A stretch of 30,460 nt of DNA from JBEGQX01 sp041180805 (GTDB taxonomy: Bacteria > Planctomycetota > Planctomycetia > Gemmatales > Gemmataceae): contig JBEGQX010000201.1 of the NCBI GenBank assembly GCA_041180805.1, positions 1-30,460 of the forward strand, read 5' to 3'. How positions within the stretch are numbered: the first letter of the stretch is position 1; every line of letters starts with the position of its first letter. The notes beneath the pieces are model-generated. The model worked only from the letters and a program-made list of their open reading frames with translations. It had not been told where the DNA came from and did not search any database. The translations under genes were made by a program, and so were the position numbers. Positions 17,472 to 24,820 of the stretch are shown here, piece by piece.

Positions 17472-18077
17472 TTAGAAAGTAGCGGGTACTGGAACGATGA
17501 TACCTGCGGCTTTGCCACCAGCAGGAAGCTTTTTGCTATCCTGTGGAGCAGCCTTGGGAGCTGCTGCTGGAGCTGCACTATCGCAGGTGTCACAGCAATC
17601 GTTCTTGTGAAGCTTTGCGCGAAGCTTGTCCAGGAAGCTTACTTTGCAAGGATCACATTCAACCTTCTTTTCGCACTTTGGAGCTTCGCAGCAATCATTC
17701 TTTTGAAGCTTTGCGCGAAGTTTGTCCAGAATGCTTTCCTTGCATGGATCGCATTCAACTTTCTTTTCGCACTTTGGGGCCTTTTCAACCTTCACAACTT
17801 TAGGAGCTTCGCAGCATTCGTTCTTGTGAAGCTTTGCGCGAAGTTTATCCAGAATGCTTTCCTTGCATGGATCGCATGGATCAGCCTTCTTCTCGCATTT
17901 GGGAGCTTCGCAACAGTCATTGCGTTGAAACTTCGCACGAAGCTTGTCCAGCAAGCTCGGCTTGTCACAACAATCAGCAGCACAAGTGCTGGTAGACGCA
18001 ACTGCAGGAGCAGGAGCTGGTTTGGCATCAGCGCCGGCAACCCAAGCAGTAGTCAAAAGCAAAAAAGCAGCGTTCAC
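17472..18077 (-). CDS. Secreted cysteine-rich repeat protein
   Basis: A 201-residue protein with a signal peptide (NAAFLLLTTAWVAGADA) and an Ala/Pro linker. Four imperfect repeats follow, centred on LDKLRAK at residues 43-49, 76-82, 117-123 and 149-155. Each is flanked by Cys pairs (DCCEAPKCEKK before, CDPCKESI between). The mature part has 21 cysteines. The tail is Ala/Pro/Lys-rich and ends hydrophobic (AAGIIVPVPATF). The start is a GTG at 18077 with GGAGG 9 bases upstream. The frame stays open to 18143 but has no better start. The regular Cys spacing suggests disulfides, metal binding or cross-linking in the envelope. I do not recognise the family. Confidence 0.78.
   Translation of the reverse strand: MNAAFLLLTTAWVAGADAKPAPAPAVASTSTCAADCCDKPSLLDKLRAKFQRNDCCEAPKCEKKADPCDPCKESILDKLRAKLHKNECCEAPKVVKVEKAPKCEKKVECDPCKESILDKLRAKLQKNDCCEAPKCEKKVECDPCKVSFLDKLRAKLHKNDCCDTCDSAAPAAAPKAAPQDSKKLPAGGKAAGIIVPVPATF
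17583..17969 (-). repeat. Four-copy coding repeat, 32-41 residues each
   Basis: The same segment recurs four times in DNA as well as protein. Measured at a fixed point in each copy (about 17601, 17697, 17820 and 17919), the periods are 96, 123 and 99 bases. The longer unit carries a 27-base in-frame insertion encoding VVKVEKAPK. All spacings are multiples of three. The pattern fits recent in-frame duplication. Confidence 0.85.
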
Positions 18078-18125
18078 GTAACAACACCTCCATAATGAGA
18101 CATCGATTGGCAACAAGCCCATCCC

Positions 18126-18142
18126 TGTGGGACAATCCCACA
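18126..18142. other. 7-bp hairpin in the leader of the Cys-rich gene
   Basis: TGTGGGA (18126-18132) and TCCCACA (18136-18142) pair perfectly around a 3-base loop, about 50 bases upstream of the GTG start of the Cys-rich secreted protein. It could be a leader hairpin or an operator. There is no T-run on either side. Confidence 0.45.
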
Positions 18143-18772
18143 CCGGCTCGCGGGCCTCTGCCTGCCCTGTTCCTCACCGTCTCTCAAAGAGAACACTTCC
18201 AAATCATGTCTCTGGAAATGGAAGCATTCAACTTTCCGGAGTTCTATTCGGTTACCGATCTCCACCGTCTTGAGCATCTTCCCCAGAAAATTTATTCCAC
18301 CTATACACTTTGCATTGCCCCTCTTTTGCGTATCAATCATAAGTGCCAACAAGCTAAAAAATAGCCTTATTAGAAATAGATTCCCAAACCACCTATATTT
18401 TGCCACTACACTTGTAGCTTTATCAAAGTTCCATTTTCACGGTAACCCTATAGCCACAAACATTTTGCATTCGTATTTCAAAAATTAGTTTAAAACTAAT
18501 AAGCAAATAGGCTGTTTGGGTAACCTTCGGAACAGCCAAATTCTTTGCGGTTAACCTGGATGAAGCCAGACTTTTGACCTTGGTTTGAAATCAATTATCT
18601 TTTGGCTTACCTATTTTAAAAATTAGGAACATCATGAAGGGTTGGAATAATTGCTAATAAAACCGGAATCCTAAATTAACTATTTCTCCCTTTTTACCAT
18701 AGTGTTTTGTGGTTACTTTAAAGGCTGCTAAAAATCTTTTCCTGGAAAGGCATCCGATTGGATTTTAAACAA

Positions 18773-18841
18773 CTAACCAGCGTAGAAAATCCCTGAAAGG
18801 ATACACAATGAAAGAAACGCATAGTAAGTGAAACGATCCAT
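18773..18841 (-). CDS. Candidate 22-residue hydrophobic micro-protein
   Basis: The reading frame encodes MDRFTYYAFLSLCILSGIFY followed by Ala-Gly and TAG. The ATG at 18841 is preceded by AGGGGAGA with GGGGAG 7 bases upstream, a stronger ribosome site than several real genes here have. The peptide has charged residues only at its start and then a run of hydrophobic and aromatic residues long enough to cross a membrane. It resembles the small single-span proteins that accompany membrane complexes. I know no homologue. It may also be chance, since a 23-codon frame is short. It stands alone in a long gap. Confidence 0.4.
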   Translation of the reverse strand: MDRFTYYAFLSLCILSGIFYAG

Positions 18842-18973
18842 TTGATTTCTCCCCTAGTCTACATTTGATATCGTCACAACTTGGAGAAACCTTGCGGATA
18901 ATTCCGCCGTGGACATCAATTCTTAAGTTTAATTATCAAATTAGCCAAGCTAGCAAAGCTGGTTAGCCTTTGC

Positions 18974-18979
18974 TATGAT
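18974..18979 (+). promoter_or_regulatory. Candidate extended -10 promoter of recJ
   Basis: TGCTATGAT (18971-18979) is an extended -10 element, and its hexamer ends 9 bases before the recJ ATG. The -35 match is poor (TAGCAA at 18951-18956, 17-base spacer). Transcription would start almost at the ATG, and there is no Shine-Dalgarno sequence, so the mRNA may be leaderless. Confidence 0.45.
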
Positions 18980-18988
18980 CTCGACACC

Positions 18989-20773
18989 ATGAATGCATCA
19001 TCCGAAAAAAAATGGCGTCTTCTCCCGCATTCGGGGGATTCCGCTAATAACCTTGCAAAAAAGGCAAATATATCTCCTGTAATTGCACAGCTTCTTTGGA
19101 ATCGGGGAATAAGGGAACCGAAAGATGCTCAATGGTTCTTGAACCCTGCCTTAAAGGGATTGCGGGATCCGGCGGAGCTTCCTGGAAATCTTGAAGCAGC
19201 TAAATTAATACTGGCCGCCATAGAACAGAATAAAGTTATTTGCATCTATGGCGACTACGATGCGGATGGCCTTACAGGAACATCAATTCTAGTTCGTTTT
19301 CTAAAACTATTGGGAGCCAATCCCAGATTTTTTGTACCCAACCGATTGGAAGATGGTTACGGACTAAGCTCATCCGCATTAGAAAGCCTTGCCAAATCTG
19401 GTGTCCAAATGGTTGTCACGGTGGATTGCGGCATTGCAAGCATTATTGAAGCTGAAAAAGCCCAAACTTTAGGCTTGGACCTTATTATTACCGACCACCA
19501 TGCAATGAAGCCTCAGTTGCCCAAGGCTAGCGCAATAGTTCATCCCAGATTGCCGGGAACTAATTACCCATTTGGGGAACTTTCTGGGAGCGCAGTAGCC
19601 TTAAAACTTGTATGGATGATGGCGGTATTGAAATCTGGCAATTCCAAGGTTGAACAACATTTTCGAGACTTTCTGGTAGAGGCAATTTCCTTGGCATCCT
19701 TGGGGATAGTTGCGGATGTGGTGCCATTACTGGATGAAAACCGCATCCTTGTTAAAAGTGGCTTGGAAAGATTAACCAAATCACCATTCCCGGGACTGAA
19801 GGCAATGGTTGAGGAAAGTGAATTGTCAGGAAAGAGGGAACTTTCAAGCACAGATATAGGATTCAAGCTAGCACCCAGAATTAACGCTGTTGGAAGGATT
19901 GGATGCGCCCAATTAGTGGTGGATTTATTAACAACGAACCGTCCCGATGTTGCAAAAAAGACAGCAGAATTCCTTTCCGATCAAAATCGTCAAAGACAAC
20001 GCATGGAAAAGCAGATTCTCAGTGAAGCAAGGGAAATCGCGTCGCTTCCAGAATACAAAGATATGCCGTTCCTTCTACTTGCAAAAGAAGATTGGCACCC
20101 TGGCATTATTGGTATTGTGGCTGGGAGAATATTGGAGGAATTCCAAAAGCCAACCATCATTTTGGCTCCTGTAAATCGTAAGGAAGATGACGGAACCGAC
20201 TCCATAATATGGTCCGGCTCAGGTCGTTCGGGAAATCTTTTGGATCTACATGCGTTTTTGGCCAGTTGTGATGAATTACTTATAAGACATGGAGGACACC
20301 GGGCTGCGGCCGGCCTTCAGGTTGAATCTTCCCGAATTCCGGAATTTCGCAATAGATTGTGCGAATTAACTTCTAGTCAATTTCCCACCGGGCTTGAGTA
20401 TCCCCCTTTGATTCTTGATGCCGAAGTGCCGCTTGCTGCACTAAGCGTAAAATTGGTCAGGGAACTTAATCAGTTGGAACCCTACGGAGCAGAAAACAAA
20501 AAGCCCTTGTACATGGCATCGGATTTGCAAATTGCACGGGAACCTTCCCTGGTGGGTGAGGATGGCCAGCACTTACGTTTTCAAGTATCCCAAGGGGGAG
20601 TCAATCTTTGGGCCATCGCATTTCGAATGGGCAAACGGAAAGACGAATTAATGTCTCAAGCAGGCAAATGCTCCATAGCCTTCACTCCTTCCATCAATTC
20701 ATGGAATGGTTCTGATTCTGTCCAATTGGAGATACATGATTTTCAGGCAGGCGACAAACCCTTGCTAATTTGA
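18989..20773 (+). CDS. recJ: Single-stranded-DNA-specific 5'-3' exonuclease RecJ
   Basis: A 594-residue DHH-family nuclease that degrades single-stranded DNA 5' to 3' in recombination and repair; E. coli RecJ has 577 residues. Metal-binding motifs are YGDYDADGLTG (D89, D91, D93), VTVDCGI (D146) and ITDHH (D169-H170-H171), followed by GIVADVVPL. The DHHA1 part has APRINAVGRIG, SGRSGNLLDL and RHGGHRAAAGL near residues 420-450. A C-terminal OB-like segment includes LEPYGAENKKP. The ATG has no Shine-Dalgarno sequence, and an extended -10 box lies 9 bases upstream. The next gene starts 6 bases after its stop. Confidence 0.95.
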   Translation: MNASSEKKWRLLPHSGDSANNLAKKANISPVIAQLLWNRGIREPKDAQWFLNPALKGLRDPAELPGNLEAAKLILAAIEQNKVICIYGDYDADGLTGTSILVRFLKLLGANPRFFVPNRLEDGYGLSSSALESLAKSGVQMVVTVDCGIASIIEAEKAQTLGLDLIITDHHAMKPQLPKASAIVHPRLPGTNYPFGELSGSAVALKLVWMMAVLKSGNSKVEQHFRDFLVEAISLASLGIVADVVPLLDENRILVKSGLERLTKSPFPGLKAMVEESELSGKRELSSTDIGFKLAPRINAVGRIGCAQLVVDLLTTNRPDVAKKTAEFLSDQNRQRQRMEKQILSEAREIASLPEYKDMPFLLLAKEDWHPGIIGIVAGRILEEFQKPTIILAPVNRKEDDGTDSIIWSGSGRSGNLLDLHAFLASCDELLIRHGGHRAAAGLQVESSRIPEFRNRLCELTSSQFPTGLEYPPLILDAEVPLAALSVKLVRELNQLEPYGAENKKPLYMASDLQIAREPSLVGEDGQHLRFQVSQGGVNLWAIAFRMGKRKDELMSQAGKCSIAFTPSINSWNGSDSVQLEIHDFQAGDKPLLI

Positions 20774-20779
20774 GGAATA

Positions 20780-21640
20780 ATGCCAGCAATCGCAATTCAA
20801 GGACACCGGGGTGCCAGGGGTTCCATACCTGAAAATACTTTTTCATCCTTTGAATTCGCCATGGACCATATGGTGAACTCCATCGAAACCGATCTGCACC
20901 TTACCGCAGATAAAAAAGTTATACTTTATCATGATTCAACAGTCGGGGGTTTGGGGCTTCCCATCTCAAGTTTCCAACTGGATCCATTGCGGAAATATCA
21001 CTTGGCCGACAAACTGCACACAAAGTCATTCCCAAAACAAAAATTAGATATTGGGCCAGTTGCAAGACTATTTTGCGAAAGCAGGAACTTTCATGTTTGG
21101 TCCATTCCGACACTCGCCGAAATGTTTGAGTTCATCCATGCGTATTCGACCAATCTCGGAACCCTAGCTGGCAAATCCACAAGGCAACAGATTCACGCAA
21201 AAGAGATGACTTTGGATCTGGAAATAAAACAGTTGCCCTTTCGCCTTTGCAAAACTGAAATACTTTTGGAAGAAATCGCACTGTTGGCGAATAAACTTGG
21301 TTGGCTTCAAAAAATATCCATACGGTCATTTGACCATCAAGTAATTCAAAAGTGTAAGGAGATCATCCCTGAAGCTAAAAGGGGGTTGCTTTTCGATGGA
21401 ACCCTTGTTGCAAATCCCTTGAAGGAAATAGAGTTTAGCGAGGCAAGCTTTATTTGCCCAAGATGGGACACCCTGGATATGGAAACCGTAAATACCGTTC
21501 AATCATCTGGAATTGAAATAATTCCCTGGACGGTAAACTATCAAGAACAATGGGCCTTGATGAAAAGCTTGGGAATCAGAAATATTACCACGGACTATCC
21601 AAAAGAATTTGCAGAATGGCAAGCAAGGCAGCCCGGATAA
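20780..21640 (+). CDS. Glycerophosphodiester phosphodiesterase
   Basis: A 286-residue GDPD-family enzyme that hydrolyses glycerophosphodiesters to glycerol-3-phosphate and an alcohol. The diagnostic motif GHRGARGSIPENT at residues 8-20 supplies the catalytic His and the ENT loop. IETDLHLTADKKVILYHDST supplies the metal-binding Glu-x-Asp and the second His. LDLEIKQ carries the later Glu and Lys. ITTDYPKEF at the C-terminus is also typical. There is no signal peptide, so it is probably cytoplasmic. The start overlaps recJ regulation: GAGGA includes the recJ stop codon and lies 3 bases before the ATG, so translation is probably coupled. Confidence 0.92.
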   Translation: MPAIAIQGHRGARGSIPENTFSSFEFAMDHMVNSIETDLHLTADKKVILYHDSTVGGLGLPISSFQLDPLRKYHLADKLHTKSFPKQKLDIGPVARLFCESRNFHVWSIPTLAEMFEFIHAYSTNLGTLAGKSTRQQIHAKEMTLDLEIKQLPFRLCKTEILLEEIALLANKLGWLQKISIRSFDHQVIQKCKEIIPEAKRGLLFDGTLVANPLKEIEFSEASFICPRWDTLDMETVNTVQSSGIEIIPWTVNYQEQWALMKSLGIRNITTDYPKEFAEWQARQPG

Positions 21641-21663
21641 AACCAGGCTGCCCCGCAGGCAAA

Positions 21664-21891
21664 TTATCGCCTGATAAGCCTTCTTCTGGAAGAGCAGCCA
21701 GAGGAGTTGCAGTTCTTAGACAAGAGACCTGCCTTGTCCTTGGAACCACAGGTGGAGCAATCTGCCTTGCTGGAAGAGCAAGTGCCAGTTGCACATGAGC
21801 TTGCGCCAGCAGTTGCATTGCAAACTCCGTTTGCACATTCAGCACCGGCAATTGCCTGACCCAGACCCAACGCAAGAATAAAACTCAACAT
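21664..21891 (-). CDS. Small secreted cysteine-rich protein
   Basis: A 75-residue protein with a signal peptide (MLSFILALGLGQAIAGAE). The mature part has eight cysteines in Ser/Ala/Gly-rich sequence (CANGVCNATAGASSCATG, then CSTCGSKDK) and a basic SSRRRLIRR tail. The ATG at 21891 has a perfect AGGAGG 6 bases upstream, which overrules the longer open frame reaching 21933. It converges with the GDPD gene with 23 bases between. The Cys spacing suggests disulfides or metal binding. It shares the secreted, Cys-rich design of the repeat protein at 17472-18077 but not its repeats. Family unknown. Confidence 0.75.
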   Translation of the reverse strand: MLSFILALGLGQAIAGAECANGVCNATAGASSCATGTCSSSKADCSTCGSKDKAGLLSKNCNSSGCSSRRRLIRR

Positions 21892-22390
21892 AACCAACCT
21901 CCTGTAATATGGGTAAGTTTGGGCAAAACTCACCTAAACAATTCCAGGGGTGTTTCATCCTAAAACACAATCCCGTTAACCTGGAAAAACCAAACTCCAG
22001 TCATGGGAGCCAAAGAAAGGGAACAAACCAAAATCTTGGGCCACCACATCCCACTGAAGACCGAATCATTTCGGCTTCTCAAGTTCTAAGGGCACGAGGT
22101 GAGGTTGGCCATAAAAATAGGAAGACTTTTTGGATTATAACGATTTTGCGGATTATAGGACCGGAGGGTCCAAATTCAAAAACTACTTTAAAACAAGGTT
22201 GGGAGGCTCTTACACCACTTACCCAACAACACATGTACTTTTTTACACTATTTGTCGATTTTCATCCCGTATAAACCATAAATGCCTTCCTGCCTTCCAA
22301 TCCAAAACCACCTTCTTGAGGTTTTCCAAGCTTAGATTCAATCAGTAATGACAGAATGCCGAATACAAATTAGAGAAGGAGGTCTTATTT
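21892..22390. other. Intergenic region between divergent genes, about 500 bases
   Basis: It lies between the small Cys-rich gene (minus) and the membrane-protein pair (plus), so it must hold both promoters, but I find no clear -35/-10 pair. GGATTATA occurs twice, 18 bases apart (22132-22139 and 22150-22157), and GTGTTT/AAACAC form a small inverted repeat near 21950. At the right edge, AAGGAGGT (22376-22383) is a near-perfect Shine-Dalgarno sequence 7 bases before the ATG at 22391. An open frame at 21909-22274 looks like noise. Confidence 0.5.
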
Positions 22391-23560
22391 ATGTTTGCTT
22401 TCTTTAAACCCTCACTTTTAATGGCCTCGGGTTTGGCTTCTTCAGCCATTTGTTTGGGGCTTTCTCAAGGGGCTTCCATTACTGGTTTTCCAACCATTCT
22501 TTTAGGTTTAGCAGGTTTTTTGGTGTCATTGGCCAGTTTTTGCATAACTTCCATGCTTTTAACCCAAGGTTTGGTAACAAACGGGTATTCTGCGGCAATC
22601 TCCACCGCCATGAGCCTTTCCCTTTTTCTCACCGGCGCATCTTTCTCCCAAGAATGGGATACGATGGCCATGGCTTCCCATGGGTTCAGCCTTGCCTTAC
22701 TAGTCATTGCAGTCATTTTGGTACTTCCACAAAAATTAAAGAAAGTCTCCATAAGCTTGCTGGTTATTTACCACTTTTTGGGAATCACAACCGCGGTCAC
22801 ATCCTTGGAACCCCCTGGCGCAACGCCCTCATTTATTGCCACCAATATGTGGGCCTACTATTTCAGACACTATTTGACATTCATGTACCTTAATAACGCT
22901 TACCATTTTTACTCGCCGGAACCCGGCCCTCCCACGCTGTTGTGGTTCAGAATTCAATACGACGATGGCACATTTAGATGGTTTAAAATTCCAAACCGTC
23001 AGGAAAGCCCGTTGCAAATGCACTATCAGCGCATGCTTTCAGTAACGGAAAGCACAAATATGAGCAGTTCGAATGTTCCGGACAACTGGGATGAAAAACT
23101 GCAAAAACGCAATCTGGCTGGGTTGGCGCACACACCCCAGATTACACCGCTAAACCGGACTCTATCGCAATCTTATATGTATCGGGAACCATCAGATCAT
23201 TCCAAGAGAATGATTAATTCCTATGCCCGTTACATATCAAAGAAATTTGCTCATCCGGATGGAAAGCCTTTGGTAAACATCGACACCATAAAAATTTACA
23301 AGATCACCCATGGCATCATCACTGTTCAGGATTTGGCCCGCGATTTCGACCCCTTGGACAAGACTCTATTTTACCCGTATTTTCTTGGAACATTTGACAA
23401 GACTGGAAAACTGCTCGATCCAGAAGATCCTTTCCTGTACTTTCTTTTGCCAATTACCCGCACCATGGATCCAAATCAACCCTCCGTGTTGACAGATTCT
23501 CTTGAAATACATGCAGGAGATCAAAAACCCGCTCCCGCAAAGGAAGAGGCCAAGCAATGA
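22391..23560 (+). CDS. Membrane protein, partner of the HTTM protein
   Basis: A 389-residue protein with about five hydrophobic spans in the first 140 residues (about 8-30, 33-60, 68-86, 96-114 and 118-138). An aromatic stretch follows (NMWAYYFRHYLTFMYLNNAY, about 152-171), then a soluble C-terminal part of some 215 residues. FYSPEPGPPTLLWFRIQYDD near residue 173 starts the soluble part with an alternating strand pattern. The tail is Lys/Glu/Ala/Pro-rich. A near-perfect AAGGAGGT precedes the ATG. The stop overlaps the next start as ATGA, so translation is coupled and the two products probably form a complex. I do not recognise a catalytic motif or a named family. Confidence 0.82.
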   Translation: MFAFFKPSLLMASGLASSAICLGLSQGASITGFPTILLGLAGFLVSLASFCITSMLLTQGLVTNGYSAAISTAMSLSLFLTGASFSQEWDTMAMASHGFSLALLVIAVILVLPQKLKKVSISLLVIYHFLGITTAVTSLEPPGATPSFIATNMWAYYFRHYLTFMYLNNAYHFYSPEPGPPTLLWFRIQYDDGTFRWFKIPNRQESPLQMHYQRMLSVTESTNMSSSNVPDNWDEKLQKRNLAGLAHTPQITPLNRTLSQSYMYREPSDHSKRMINSYARYISKKFAHPDGKPLVNIDTIKIYKITHGIITVQDLARDFDPLDKTLFYPYFLGTFDKTGKLLDPEDPFLYFLLPITRTMDPNQPSVLTDSLEIHAGDQKPAPAKEEAKQ

Positions 23561-24663
23561 GTGCAGATATTTCCAGCGTTTTTGATCGAAAGAACAATCT
23601 GGCGAAAAAACAGGGTTCATCATCCGAAGAATCATTTTCATGGATTCAAGCTTGGAATGATTTCTGGTTTACTCCGCAACAGCCATACACCATCTGCCTG
23701 ATGAGGCTTTTTACGGGCTGTTTGATTGCTTACATCACTTTCACTTACAGTTACGATCTCTTGGCATTCGTGGGCCCAGATGGTTTACTGGACAAAATTG
23801 CCATGGATGAACTTCGCAAAGATAATCCCATCTTTGTGACACCGCCCAACTGGTTTGATAATCCCAAGGAACTGGATAAAGCTGTTTATATATGGTCCCC
23901 ATATATTCATCTGACCAGCACAAATTGTATTTGGGCCATTCACATTGGCATCTTGCTGGCAAACATCTGCATGGCGTTGGGATTGTTCACCCGCGCAAGC
24001 ACCATTCTCTCCTGGATGGGAGCGATGTTTTATGTGCAGCGGTGTTCATCTTCTTTATTTGGCATGGATGCCATGATTATGATTCTTCTTTTTTACATGA
24101 TGCTTGCGCCGGGCTGGCAGGCTTATTCATTGGACAGCCTGATCATTAAATACTTCAAACGTAAAGCAGGTGAAAAGAATTGGAATGCACCGCCAGAACC
24201 ACTTATTTCAACCAATGTTGTGATCCGAATGGTTCAGGTACATTTCTGCATCATCTACATGGCAGCAGCTACTTCAAAATTGCAAGGAGCAGCATGGTGG
24301 AACGGCACAGCCTTGTGGGGAGTGCTGGCGAATTATTCTTTCAACCCCATGCACATTCCGGCATACACGGCACTTATCACATTTCTGGCAAAACATAGAT
24401 TGCTTTGGGAAATCCTAATGACCACAGGCTGTGTTTTTACCATTATTTTGGAATCCTCTTTTCCATTCCTGGTTTGGCATAAAAACACTCGCTGGTTAAT
24501 GATTTCGGGTTCTGTACTCCTCCACTTTGGACTCGCGATGTTAATGGGTCTGATTGTGTTCAGCCTTTGCATGATGACCCTTGTCCTAAGCTTTGTTCCG
24601 GCTGAGACATCCAAATCGTTTGTGGAAAGATGGATTCTCAGAAAACCATTGGAAAACTCTTAG
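23557..24663 (+). CDS. HTTM-domain (vitamin K carboxylase-like) membrane protein
   Basis: A 368-residue integral membrane protein. Its pattern matches the HTTM family, which is related to the membrane part of vitamin K-dependent gamma-carboxylase. Spans are near 46-70, 123-145, 148-162, 170-185, 224-240, 263-285, 290-315 and 320-352. The most telling stretch is IIYMAAATSKLQGAAWWNGT followed by ALWG at about residues 232-254; the YxxAxxSKLxGxxWWxGTAL pattern is characteristic. The N-terminal 40 residues are soluble. What bacterial HTTM proteins do is mostly unknown; carboxylation is not shown here. It is translationally coupled to the partner upstream. Confidence 0.82.
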   Translation: MSADISSVFDRKNNLAKKQGSSSEESFSWIQAWNDFWFTPQQPYTICLMRLFTGCLIAYITFTYSYDLLAFVGPDGLLDKIAMDELRKDNPIFVTPPNWFDNPKELDKAVYIWSPYIHLTSTNCIWAIHIGILLANICMALGLFTRASTILSWMGAMFYVQRCSSSLFGMDAMIMILLFYMMLAPGWQAYSLDSLIIKYFKRKAGEKNWNAPPEPLISTNVVIRMVQVHFCIIYMAAATSKLQGAAWWNGTALWGVLANYSFNPMHIPAYTALITFLAKHRLLWEILMTTGCVFTIILESSFPFLVWHKNTRWLMISGSVLLHFGLAMLMGLIVFSLCMMTLVLSFVPAETSKSFVERWILRKPLENS

Positions 24664-24769
24664 TGAAACCATGAGTGCTAAAATAGGCAAGATTGAGTAG
24701 TAAAGGAAATCTGCGCTGATTTCTCAAGTTTTGATGCCAATTATGCCGACTTTATGAGAAGGCGCTATT

Positions 24770-24789
24770 GTTTGTCACGGATGACAAAC
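24770..24789. other. Perfect 8-bp inverted repeat upstream of the Ig-like gene
   Basis: GTTTGTCA (24770-24777) and TGACAAAC (24782-24789) flank a 4-base CGGA loop, 31 bases before the ATG at 24821. There is no T-run, so it is not an obvious terminator for the upstream pair. A binding site for a dimeric regulator or an RNA leader hairpin are both possible. Confidence 0.5.
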
Positions 24790-24820
24790 TAACCGCCTGG
24801 TTCTAAATGGCTGGCCAAAC

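Larger units (their letters stand above)
18078..18988. other. Long intergenic gap (about 910 bases) with few features
   Basis: Between the divergent Cys-rich gene and recJ. It holds a candidate 22-codon gene (18773-18841, minus) and a TGTGGGA-CAA-TCCCACA hairpin (18126-18142). It also holds the inverted repeats ATTAGTT/AACTAAT (18484-18500) and GGCTGTT/AACAGCC (18510-18537), and a candidate recJ promoter at its right end. The central part is AT-rich. I see no tRNA, no other known RNA motif and no other open frame with coding character. Confidence 0.6.

Noticed and set aside
18808..18831. A seven-codon plus-strand frame (MKETHSK) with AAAGGA upstream
   Set aside because: Too short to support, and the overlapping minus-strand frame has stronger protein-like character.
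21627..21652. GGCAGCC/GGCTGCC hairpin at the end of the GDPD gene as a terminator
   Set aside because: Seven-bp stem overlapping the stop codon with no T-run on either strand; possible mRNA end structure but not supportable as an intrinsic terminator.
21909..22274. A 121-codon open frame in the gap before the membrane pair
   Set aside because: No ribosome site, low-complexity composition without domain or signal, and it lies where divergent promoters are expected.
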